From: Septoria linicola
Lineage: Eukaryota; Ascomycota; Dothideomycetes; Mycosphaerellales; Mycosphaerellaceae
Assembly (NCBI GenBank): GCA_024114885.1
Contig: CP099421.1
Coordinates: 2,542,001-2,606,000 of the forward strand
Reading direction: 5' to 3'
Length of the DNA: 64,000 bases
A program made the position numbers and the translations under genes. Positions 44,791-55,066 of this stretch are shown in pieces; the first letter of the stretch is position 1; every line of letters begins with the position of its first letter. A model generated the notes under the pieces. The model made no database searches, was not told where the DNA came from, and saw only the letters and a list, made by a program, of their open reading frames with translations.

Positions 44791-46055
44791 CTTGATGAAT
44801 CGAAGGCGATATGCCTAGCCATTGCGCTCCAGAGGAAGATGCGCTCAGCAGATGAGACAGGACTGTGCTGAGATCAACGGCAGCGATCGGGACATGCTCG
44901 AAATCTTATCTGATTTCAAGCTGGTGCAAGGTTACCATGTCCGAGTTGCTTTTCAAGATTCTCGCACTTCAAGGCAAGTTTCTCGGTTGTCTAGGCAAGC
45001 TTGACTTGTTCCACAAGTCCAGTCTGTCGGCTATATTGCCGAAGCAGAAGTCCGACTCCCCAGATGTGGCACATCTTGAGCATAAAACGGAGGTCGCATC
45101 TGGCACCGAACAGAAATGACTGTTGTGTCTCGCAGTTCATTGTGTGGCCCGTCATACACGAGGAGCCAATCCCATTTGTTAAGAAGCAGCTGGGTGAGCC
45201 ATTCAAACCAGTGGATGAGTATAGGATAGCGTGAAATTGTCGCTCGCACCAGCCGTAGGACCGCTATTGATGCATGTTCCTCCGCAGCAAAGTCGTTCAC
45301 ACCACAATCAACGCGTGTGAGCGCCACCGGCAGCTGTGAGCCCAGCTCGAGAGTAGGGAAATAGGGCTGACCATGTTGCTGGGCAGCAGTGCAGGTTACC
45401 GGGTTGGAGAGCTTCGTGACATGATGGCTACGTGAATAGGCTAGAGAGCGTTGTGAACATGAGAACGACCTTTGTGCCAACGGCTGGTCTGCCAGCTGCT
45501 CTTATTCCGTCAAAGCGACCATTCGAGTGTGCTTTCATTCAGGATAAACCGAATCGCATATGCTTGAACGTGATGGCTTCATTGCCGAGAAGATGTGTTC
45601 ACGGTCCATGACCAGGACCAAGTCAGTGTGATCCCACGCTCTGGTATTCGTAGCATAAGTGCTGAAAGCAAGTCTCAAGCACTTACAAGAGACTTCGTGT
45701 ACAAAGTCAAGTGCAGAAAGGCAGACGGTTCCGAAGAACGAGCCGGCCGAAATGCCAAGGGCAGGCTGACACGTGATCAGTCTCGCAGTCTTGCACCAGC
45801 AAGTGTAGTCCTCTGTTCCCTTGATAACACACCTGAACATGACACATCAGATCTGACCCATGTCGCGCGGGACCTTGTACACGGCAGATCTGATGCCCAG
45901 TCGTGAGTTAAAGTGCCGTGCTCCAACCAACATGGAAGAGGAGTGCAGGAGTTGCATTGCGCAGGCAAATCGCTGGAGACCGCAAAGAAGCACGAAGTAC
46001 TGATCATGGTAAGAATGAGCGACAAGAATGAATCTACCTCAAGAGCCAAGCATAC
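44791..46055. other. Intergenic, no gene seen
   Basis: About 1.27 kb upstream of the reductase and downstream of the PhyH gene. Open frames are short and composition is ordinary. No tRNA or repeat is seen. Confidence 0.5.
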
Positions 46056-47179
46056 CTACGCCTTGATATACGGAATACCAGTCAATCTGAATGTCCTCTC
46101 GTCCAACACAGGCTTGTTCAGAGGCTCGAACCTCGAATGCGGATCATCCTCACCATTCCTCTTCGCCTGGTTCGACCCAACGTGTCTCGCATTTGGCCAG
46201 TGTGTCGTGCCCACGAACCTCTCGAAAGCGTCCTTCTTCCTCACCAAGTCCTCCTGTGTCGCATCGGCGACAGGCATGAAGCAGGTGTAAACACAAAAGC
46301 GAGGCTGGGACGTCTTAGAGCTGAGATTATAGTGTGGTGTCCGTGAGTCCCAGACGAGCAGATCTCCGGGCTCAGCGCAAATCTTCTCCCATTTGTAGCC
46401 TTGCTCCTCGAGCCATTTCATGCCGTTGTCGGTGTAGCCGAACCACTCCGGGGTCCATGCTGGAATGCGAGGTTCCTTCGCGAAGACGCGATGATACTCC
46501 TCGGAAGCCAGATGGGCGCCTTTACAGGCGATCAGGCCTCCATCGTCTGGTCCGGTGGGCAACAGATTGACGAGACCTTGAAGGCAGCGGAAGCCAGGCT
46601 TGAGTGGGTCTTGATCCTGGTGTGGCCACGGCACATTCGCTGGAATATCTTTGCGGCTAGGAATGCGTCAGAAGAGCAACGCATTGGTAACACAGGTGTC
46701 GCAACTCACTTTGGGAAGCCAAAGTTGATGGCATCGAACGACACGATCAAGTCTTCTGTATCGTAAACCTTCTCGAAAGCGTTCACCACACCTGGCTCGC
46801 TGCGAATAGCCCAGGCGAAGTCCTCGTGTGTCACTGCATATTGGAGGCATATTCCCTTCTGGTCGATGTGTGGCAGGTTGTCCTTGTGAACTGTTCCAAG
46901 GTCGTTTCGGTCGAAACCAAGGTTGCTGCCACACTGTCAGCTTCATCCGGACCTGTGTCGACTGGCGAGCACTGACAATCCTTCTAGCCAACTATACATG
47001 GCATTGGCATATTTGTCTGCCCGCTCCCTAGGCACTGCACCTTTGATGATCGCCACGCCATCACGGACCAGATCATCTCTCCCGTCTCCGAACTGGGGGT
47101 CGGTGCCATCGACCTTGAGGCACTGGCTGGTCGCTGTTACGCGGATTGGTGCTGCGGTCTGCGTCGTGGTTGCTGACAT
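46056..47179 (-). CDS. Phytanoyl-CoA dioxygenase (PhyH) family enzyme
   Basis: Three exons: 46977-47179, 46710-46925, 46056-46656 (339 residues). Donors are GTCAGT and GTGAGT; all junctions keep frame. The protein is a Fe(II)/2-oxoglutarate oxygenase: the His-x-Asp pair is H152 and D154 in PWPHQDQD, the distal His is H248 in SRTPHYNLSS, and a downstream Arg (QPRFCVYTCF) would bind 2-oxoglutarate. The N-terminal part has DDLVRDGVAIIKGAVP, usual in the family. Fungal members hydroxylate diverse small molecules, not only phytanoyl-CoA, and the substrate is open. The gene is divergent from the FAD monooxygenase, 443 bases apart, suggesting common control. Confidence 0.88.
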
Positions 47180-47622
47180 GATTCTAGGTATGGTCGTTAT
47201 CTGGTGAGTATTTTCACTTCTTGCGTTGGACCTGCCTCGATTAGGTCGATAAATACTTTGGCTACTATCATATGTATCCGACACTCAATCTATCAAGCTG
47301 AAGCCCACATATCCCGAGTTGCGGTATAGAGCACGGCTGACTGCACATTTACAGCTGCAATGGTTGCTGCAGGCCCACAATCCGAAGCTCGGAAAGTGAG
47401 GGCGGGCTTCATGGTCACTCTCAGATACAGTGAGTAACCAGTGGTCAAGAGCAACGCGCACAAGCTACTCCATTCATGCGCCGCGCCGAGAACATATTGC
47501 TGCTTGCATAGTCTATAGAGGACTGCGATCCCGACTTTGTTCAACATGCATGCGGTTCTCAGCAAAGCACTTCCCCTTCACATTCTGCCTCACATTTCCA
47601 CTGATGCCATCGCCTGTTCAGA
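47180..47622. promoter_or_regulatory. Divergent promoter, PhyH dioxygenase and FAD monooxygenase
   Basis: The 443-base interval carries both promoters. A CCG-N5-CGG inverted triplet pair lies at 47382-47392, the site type bound by Zn2Cys6 dimers, but such pairs are expected by chance several times in 64 kb. A GATAAATACT element is near 47249. Confidence 0.35.
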
Positions 47623-48719
47623 ATGGCATCATCAACTCAATTCCAGATCATCATTGTAGGAGGCGGTATAGCAGGGTATGTGGATACGTCAAGGTCTTAT
47701 GCGTCGATTACTGAATATTTCTTTCCAGACTCTCCGCAGCAATAGCCCTCCGAGCACCAAAACGGCAGATCACAGTTCTGGAGCAGTCCCGGCTGCACGC
47801 TGAAATTGGTGCAACCTTATCACTACAGCCAAACGCAAGTCGGATCCTGAGTGAGCAGTGGAAGCTCTCCGCAGATGAATCTGCTATTGCTCGCGGAACT
47901 ATTGACCACGGCTTTCGAGTATTCAACACTGAAGGCGAGAAAGTGAATGAAATCATGCTCAAAGGTGGCAAGTATGGCGCTGAGAGGATGATGTATCATC
48001 GTCAAGATCTCCACGAGGCTCTAAAGGCTGTTGCTACGTCGACGGAGAGGAGTGGGCTGCCAGCTGTAATTCGAGTGTCAAGTAAAGTGCTCTCTTGTGA
48101 CTGCACTGCTGGCACTGTTGAACTACAGTCGGGAGAGACTCTGCAGGCAAATCTGGTCATCGCAGCCGATGGCATCCACAGCGCTGTGCGCTCATTTGTG
48201 CTCGGAGAGACGATCAATCCCAAGTCCACCGGACTGTCAGCATATCGCCTCAAACGAATGCTGGAGACATATGCAGAATTTCCCGAATGGGTCAAGGGGC
48301 CTTGGAAGATTGCAGGAGACATTGGACTCTGGCAATTGAGAGACATCGATCCTTTGAAGACTTGGACGAAGGGAAGAGTCATTCTCATTAGAGATGCAGC
48401 GCACGCTATGCTGCCGACACAAGGCCAGGGCGCGAGTCAGAGTGTCGAAGATGCAGAAGCGCTTGGTGCTTTCTTCGAAAGCGTCATAGAGGTGCCGGGT
48501 AAGGATGATATTGAAGCTATACTACAACAAGTCTTCAAGTCGAGGTATGAGCGCGCGAGCCTGATACAGCGGTACAGTCGGGATGCTGCCAGGCCTGCAA
48601 CTGAGCTGGGGAGCAAAGAGGTCAAGATTCGTCCTGATGAATTCATGGATTACAACTGCTCTTACACAGGGGCGAAGAACTGGATATTGCAGCAAGAGCT
48701 TCTTCAAGCCAGTGCATAA
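47623..48719 (+). CDS. FAD-dependent monooxygenase, salicylate hydroxylase-like, internally shortened
   Basis: Two exons: 47623-47675 and 47729-48719 (347 residues), donor GTATGT, acceptor TTCCAG. The Rossmann start IIIVGGGIAGLSAAIAL, the DG motif AADGIHSAVR and the GQGASQSVEDAEALG end are present. Family members run to about 420-450 residues; here STGLSAYR passes directly into RMLETYAEFPEWV, so roughly 75-80 residues of the substrate-binding sheet are missing. The conserved GDAAHAM appears as RDAAHAM, losing the Gly that contacts the FAD ribityl. Activity is therefore doubtful even though the frame is whole. The enzymes hydroxylate aromatic rings with NAD(P)H. It lies beside the PhyH and cupin genes. 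Confidence 0.8.
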
Positions 48720-48920
48720 CGCATTTGGCAGATCCGGAGGTCGACCTCTGCTATGCAGCCCCCTTGATTGATGAAATGAATACGGGAATGAGCAACTGGG
48801 AAACTCGGAAAGTATCACCAGATGTGTATCACCCAAAACAGATGCAGAATGCTCAATTCATATTCTTGTCACTACATACTGTTGTGTGCGATAAGCTGTG
48901 AGCTTTCAAAGTCGCTATGC
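48720..48920. other. Convergent intergenic spacer
   Basis: Short spacer between the monooxygenase and cupin genes. No gene is seen. Confidence 0.6.
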
Positions 48921-49605
48921 TTACGACTTCTCGTGTCTCCCATCATCGCCATTCTCATATGGTCCTCCGCTTTCCTTGACAAACCCCTTCTGCTCGTTGT
49001 GATCTTTCGATTGCTGGCTCCATTCGGGTGCCTCATCCTTGCCGCTCTCCTCTTCCTCGTCGCCCTCTTCCTTCGTCTTGTGCACGGTCTGTGGATCGTG
49101 CTCAGCAGGACTGTAGATCGTAACCAGCTCTAAAGGCTGGTCTTTGGAGGTGTTGATGAACTGATGCTGTGTGCCTGCTGGGACAACCACAACATCGGAA
49201 GCCTTGATATTCTGTCGAGTGTCAGCCCCCATTAGGTGCAGAGACTATACTTTGTCCGCATACTTGATCTTTTCCAGCAATCGTAGCCTTTCCTTCACCG
49301 CTCGTGAACAGTAACACCTGGTCGACGGTATGAACTTCGTCACCAATGTCTCCTCCTACTGGAATCTCCATGGTCACGACCTGGCTGTAAAGCCCAGTGT
49401 GGAGGACCTTGCGGAATTGTCCAAAGGCTCTGACCTCAGAAGCCAATCCTGGAAAGTAGACGAGCTCATGCTTTGGAGGCTCCTTCGAAATCTTGGAGTC
49501 TTTACCCATGGCTGCTGTAGTGATAGAGAATGGTCGAACTGTTTTAAGACGTAGAAGTGGTCGAGAAGACTGCAGCAAACGTGTACTCACGCGTGTGCTA
49601 AACAT
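48921..49605 (-). CDS. Cupin-domain protein with possible mitochondrial presequence
   Basis: Two exons: 49264-49605 and 48921-49211 (210 residues), donor GTATGC, junction KDQ/NIK. Residues 1-32 (MFSTRVSTRLLQSSRPLLRL and onward) look like a mitochondrial presequence before a second Met (MGKDSK, ATG at 49509). A single cupin barrel follows: GGDIGDEVHTVDQVLLFTSGEG as motif 1 and VVVPAGTQHQFINT as motif 2; the ligands would be His, Asp/Gln and His, with one canonical His of motif 1 shifted. The C-terminal 60 residues are very acidic and disordered. Small cupins of this type include isomerases and dioxygenases; the reaction is not known. A GTGAGT...CAG intron-like piece lies inside the presequence. 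Confidence 0.8.
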
Positions 49606-50022
49606 GATGTGAGAAAGCTGCGCAAGGCCAGCTCACATGCTTATGGGCTACATGGAATAATGATGAAGTCAGAGACGCGTTCACGAACGTCACGCCACAG
49701 CTCAGCAGTGAGCATCATTCATCAACCTGGAGCTTGGATGCACGTCCCACGCGGTCCGAGCCACATGAGCCCGTTAGTTAAGTGAAAGGATTGGTGACTA
49801 ATGGTGCTTGTGATCCTTCGATAGGGAATACGACCAGACGCTGAGTGCGGTAGACGCACACTTCCCATCACATCTGCTATCAGCCTGCTCACTCTGCTTG
49901 GCAAGTCGCATGTCGTGATACCAATAATGAACCAGTCAAGGCAGATGATGTCGGCATAATTCTTCCCGCGATCCGCTTGGCTGAAGCTTGGCTCGTTGGC
50001 CATCCCCTGGTCAAACTCTCGG
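49606..50022. other. Divergent intergenic region
   Basis: Between the cupin gene and the divergent Zn2Cys6 gene. It should hold both promoters; nothing specific is seen. Confidence 0.5.
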
Positions 50023-52276
50023 ATGTCCTTCTTGACGATGGACGATCAGTCCTCATCCACATACAGAACGCAGTCAGCATCACGACTTGTGCCTCTCGCA
50101 CCAGCTGCAGCGCTGCCAGTCTCTCAGAATGGCTCGAGCAACGGCGTTGAGCTTATGCCGTGGAGCTGTACGATTTGTGCGAAACGTAAGGTGAAGTGCG
50201 ACAAACTGCCGGGCAAATGCTCTGCCTGCCGGAAAGGCAGATTAGATTGCCAGTATCAAGAACCAGCACCTCGCAAGAGAAAACGAAAGCCAGTCGAGGA
50301 TCTACAGGATCGCCTCGATAGATACGAAAAGTTGCTTCATGCTCATGGAATCCTAGCCAAGGAGGAAGATGTCTCTCCAGATGCTTCCGAAGCGTCGACT
50401 GCCAAACAGCGTGGCCCTTCAATGGGAGAGATGGGCGCTACTGCCCCAGGACTAAAGACGACCGGGAGACTAATTCAAGCACCAAGCACATTCGCCCAAG
50501 GCACAGGCAAGACGCGATATGTGGATAGCAACATATGGCGTAATCTGGCTGATCATATGGGCCTCTCCGATGGGGGCGATGATGATTACGATGAGCAAGA
50601 CGACAATCGAGGATCAGCGGAGCCAATAGATCCAGCTTCTGCTGCCTTCTTCGGACCTTCAACGCCCTCGCAAAGCTTGTTGGACATACATCCCACGTAC
50701 GATGTAGCCATGAAACTTTGGAAGTTGTACGTCAGAAACGTCGACCCAATCTGTAAACTCGTGCATGTGCCTACTGGGAAGCGCGTGGTCGAGCGAGCCG
50801 CCACAAATCCGAGCGGCATCGATAGAATTACGGAATGCCTGCTGTTCGCAATATATCATTTCGCTGTGGCCTCAACTTCTGAGCAGGAATGCTATGAGAC
50901 CTTTGGACAAACCTGGGCCAGCATGCAGAAACGATACCACAATGCCACAAGACAGGCTCTAGTCGCTGCTCACTTTCTGAGAACGACCGAACTGCCCGTA
51001 CTCCAGGCATTCGTGCTATTTCTCCTGCCAATGAGAAATCGCTACGATCCGCATACTTTCTGGGTTCTGACTGGGATTGCTGTTCGTCTCGGTCAGCGTA
51101 TGGGCCTGCATCGGGATGGCGAGGAGATGGGACTCAATCCGTTCGACGTACAGATGAGGAGACGAGTTTTCTGGCAGCTCCTACCTTTGGACGGCATGTC
51201 AGGACAGTTGTCGGGTACAGGTATTGCTATTACAGCAGATTCATGGGACACGAAGCAGTGAGTACGACCAGTATAAAGTGAGATCTACGAGTTGACAGAG
51301 TAACAGGCCTCTGAACATCAATGACGAGGACATTTGGCCAGGAATGGACAGACCTCCGGTAGAGAGGCATGGTGCCACCGACATGATCTTTTGCCTTGCC
51401 AGAACGGAGATAGGTAAGTTTCACCAGAAAGTGAAGCCGCAACTAGGTCTCTGGGCCAAATTCTGGGAAGCCAAAGATCTACCAGCCATCCATAATGCTC
51501 TGTCAGAAGTGGAGCGCACCATGGAGGAGAAGTACATACGCTACTGCGACTTTGGCATTCCGATCCACTGCCTGGCGATGGCAATGGCACGCGGTGCGCT
51601 GCAATCTGGACGACTCAGAGTGAAGCTAGGCTCGGCAAAGAACAATGGTGCTACGCCTGATGAACGTCGAGAAATCTACACACTCGCGTCGAAGATCCTT
51701 GATCTCGATTTGGCAGTGCATGAGAACGCAGCTCTCAACCGGTTTGACTGGCACATGAAATCATTCTTCCAATGGGATCCGCTGATCTGGATGCTCAACG
51801 AAGTCATACGAGAGGACACAATCCTGGACCGTGACGAGGTCTGGGCTAAAACTGCACATATTTACAAGTGCCATCCGGAGTTAATCGCTGGGAAGAAGTC
51901 CGATCTGAGTCATCCTGAACTCAATCCTGGGCACCGATCCATAGACATTGCTCTAGGCAGACTGACTGTGAAGTCTTGGGACGCTATGAAGCAATTCTCG
52001 CCTGGGATTCTAGAACCATCCTTCATCACAGAGTTGAGAGAAGTCGTCACCAGAAAAGATGCATCTCGACACTCTAGCATAGCTCGAACGCCAGGCGTGC
52101 CCGTGAACGTTGCTGGCGTCCCTTCTCAGCCTGAAATACCTCTCAGCAATTACATCAACGTCAACATCCCTTGGGGCTTTGCGAGCTATGGGGCGTTAAA
52201 CGATGTCAATGATGATCTAGACTGGAGATTCTGGGACCAGATGATACAAGAACCAGCTGCGTTTCCAAGCATATAA
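50023..52276 (+). CDS. Zn2Cys6 fungal transcription factor
   Basis: Two exons: 50023-51257 and 51307-52276 (734 residues), donor GTGAGT, acceptor TAACAG. The zinc cluster is at residues 49-76 (C49, C52, C59, C66, C69, C76) within CTICAKRKVKCDKLPGKCSACRKGRLDCQY in two parts, followed by a basic linker and a short coiled coil (VEDLQDRLDRYEKLL) for dimerisation. The fungal-specific regulatory domain occupies about residues 220-470, with YVRNVDPICKLVHVPT and the RLGQRMGLHRDGEEMGL motif. It resembles many Bas1/Xln-type pathway regulators in architecture only. Start could be 50038. It is convergent with the ACS permease and near the oxygenase genes, so control of those genes is a reasonable guess. 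Confidence 0.9.
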
Positions 52277-52541
52277 AGGGTACAAGCGTACGACTGTTCA
52301 CGTTGTGAGCAGCTGAGTCCGTCAGAGTGAGTAATGGTTGACCACCGAGAGCTACTCCAGAGATGGTCAACGGGACGAATTCGGGTAGCGATTTGCTGAT
52401 GAGCAACACCACTTGTAACATGTATAGCAGGTCTCGACTCACACAGTAGAACTAATGACAGTCTTCACCCATCTGTACGAAAGCTCACGGCAACCTTATT
52501 TGACACTTCTGTCGCTCTGGTTGATTTTACAGCTCTTCTTC
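52277..52541. other. Convergent intergenic spacer
   Basis: 3' flanks of the Zn2Cys6 regulator and the ACS permease. No gene is seen. Confidence 0.6.
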
Positions 52542-54383
52542 TCAACGCGCCATCGATGGTCTCCCGGAGGTCTTTTTAGTCGCCCATCTGCCGGTGTATT
52601 GCCGGATCCTCTTGCCGTACCAGAAGACTGGAATTCCGAGCAGGCCATGAGCAGCTGTTAGTCCAGCGTAGGCTCCAAAAGATCCATCGTAATCTTCCCT
52701 AGCAATGAATTTGGCGACGCCGTAGGAGGTGCCGAAGGACACGAAACCACGCATAGCTGTGATTACTACCAAGACCGGAGCAGCTCTGGCGGGATACGAG
52801 TCGAGGAGATATGTTATTGCGGCGATGTTGGCTCCGATGAACGCAAAGTAATATGCAGCGTACGCCCAGGCAATCGCGAACCAGTGGTATCTCTCAGGAT
52901 GCGCGGCTGCTTGTCCATAAATCACACGTGAGACTACGCCAATGAGGATAGGTATCCAAAGCAGCAAGAGCCTGTTCTCCGGCTCGTGAACACCTCCATT
53001 ACGGCGGGCACGCCACTTGAGAACGTAGTCCGAACCATTGCCTAGGAGTGGTAAGGCCACCAAAGCCGTAACGATTTGTCCTGGAGTCACGTATGAAGCT
53101 GAGCTCTCGGGCCAGTTGTATGGAGGCGCAGTGACAATTGCACCATAAGTGGTACCGAGCGCAATATTGACGCCGAGTGTCAAGCCATTCAAGCAGAATG
53201 CCCACAACACATTTGGAAAGAGCAAGATCTGAAAGGTGTGCTACACCAATGTCAGCGTACATTTTAAAGCAAAGAAGCTCGTGGCTTACGAAGAATGTGT
53301 ACCAGCCTTCCCACCAATCCGCTTCACCGACCACGATCCGCATATCGGACCAGATAGTTCTCGGTTGATACTGGTCAAAATCAAACGCCGGTCGCTCTGA
53401 CAAGCGGACTGGTCTGGCTTCTGCAGCCAAAGCTGGATTCGCCTCCACTTCCTCCTCAGTCGCCTGTCCGTACGCTGCGAGGGAGCGGTTGTACCGAGTC
53501 TCCGGTACTAGAAAGATCGACGCCAACAAGACTGCAGCCGCAAGACCGCCGCCTAGGTTGTACCAGTTGCCGGGACCTATGGCACCGGCAATGGGTGAAG
53601 CAAACAGCACATATACGGCACTTATGATAGTCTGAATCGCCGACTGCCACATCAGAAATGTGCTTCGCTCGTGTAAGAAGTGAATCTCTTGTATCATCAT
53701 TGGTACCAGGGCTTCACTCTGTCCTGCGGCAAATCCAAGAATCATACGCACGGCCAGGTGCCGGTCGTAGTTCTTGACATATGCTGCGCCAATGGCCGCT
53801 GCCACCAAGATAACGCAAGACATCAGGTAGACTGGTCGGCGACCGATCGACATCGCAAGGGGCATGAAGATGAGATTGCCAAGGCCCATGAACATGGTGG
53901 GATATGTCATGAGCGCTGTGATGTCGGCATAGGAAGCACCGTCTGACAAGCATTAGCTCCAAACAGAGGTCGGAGGTTCGGAGCATTACTCACGCTCAAC
54001 ATAGATTGGAATGTAGAAACCCAGCAAGCCGCCGAAGCCTGAGACGAGTGCCAGGCCGACACTCGAGACTATTGAACGTAAGCTGATGGTACCACAATGG
54101 CGAAAGGTTAAGACCTACACACTGACAACAGAACAATGAACACAATCTTCCTCCACTTGGGCATGTTCAGCGGATCTTCACATGATCAGTATGGCGGCCA
54201 TCGCCTCGAAGAAGCAGAGAGGGCACCTCTTGGGTCCGCGCTAGGTGCAGTCACCAGGAAGATGTCTTTGGCATCGTTGATGGTCACTGTGCCCATGGTG
54301 TCCGTTGTCTGCACCGGCTTGATGACATCGCTGTCGGCCTCTTCCAGGCGCTCAACGGTAGGTTTTATTTTCTTTTCTGCCAT
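52542..54383 (-). CDS. MFS transporter, anion:cation symporter (allantoate permease-like)
   Basis: Five exons: 54227-54383, 54119-54175, 53994-54068, 53290-53942, 52542-53240 (546 residues). Introns are 49-51 bases. The N-terminus is charged; ADPRDPLNMPKWRK leads to helix 1, and VEHGASYADITALMTYPTMF starts helix 2. Later landmarks include AGQSEALVPMMIQEIHFLHERSTFLMW in helices 4-5, the central acidic loop with LSERPAFDFDQYQPRTIW, and GVVSRVIYGQAAAHPERYHW after the second half begins. The C-terminal tail is basic. Two microexons (57 and 75 bases) carry most of helix 1. Substrate unknown; likely imports or exports an organic anion connected with the neighbouring oxygenases. Confidence 0.88.
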
Positions 54384-55066
54384 GATGATAGTACTGATCG
54401 AAATCTAGGAGATGAAGCCTGATCGTGCTGCGATGTTTCGGAGCGTCTGCCCAACAGATGGCTTAGTCTGCTATATAGCATCGATCATGCATTTCATACG
54501 CGTGGCTGCCACGAGCACGGGTACTTGCCAACACCCTATCAACATACAGGTCTACGATCTCGAAACGCCAGCTCGAGTGGGGAGTAGTTGGCCTAGCTCG
54601 GGTTCTGCGGGCTTTTGCCAATACTTCTTCTGGGCCATGTGTTATGTGTTTGAGGCATTTGCGAGCGGCAAAGATCAGACGCATACTGTACAGAAGCCAT
54701 GGCTACACATTCGTACGAAACGCTCGACTACTGGAACCATGAGCCATCGAGAAGGTTATCGCCATCACCCACTTTAGCAGAAGTGGCAATTGTTGCGACC
54801 TAGCTTGGCTCACCTGGCCAACAGTACTTACAGACTGTCCAGTCAACGCACCTTGATAGTCAGCATCGTCGAAGACCGCTCCTGGAGCACGAACACCTAT
54901 TCCCTCGCTTATGCTGTACCCCGCTCCAAGTGGTGGACCTGGCGCATACCGGTGGGTGCAAGTTGAATATGGGGACTCCGCACCCCACATTTCCGCAGGA
55001 CGCAGTCTCCCACTACAGTATGCCCACATTCCGTCTTCATGCATTCTGTCCTGTCATACGCGTCTC
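54384..55066. other. Divergent intergenic region, permease and hybrid regulator
   Basis: It carries the promoters of the ACS permease and of the C2H2/Zn2Cys6 regulator. The regulator frame is open here from an ATG at 54911, giving a possible longer N-terminus of Cys/Trp-containing sequence that does not look like part of the protein. Confidence 0.45.
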
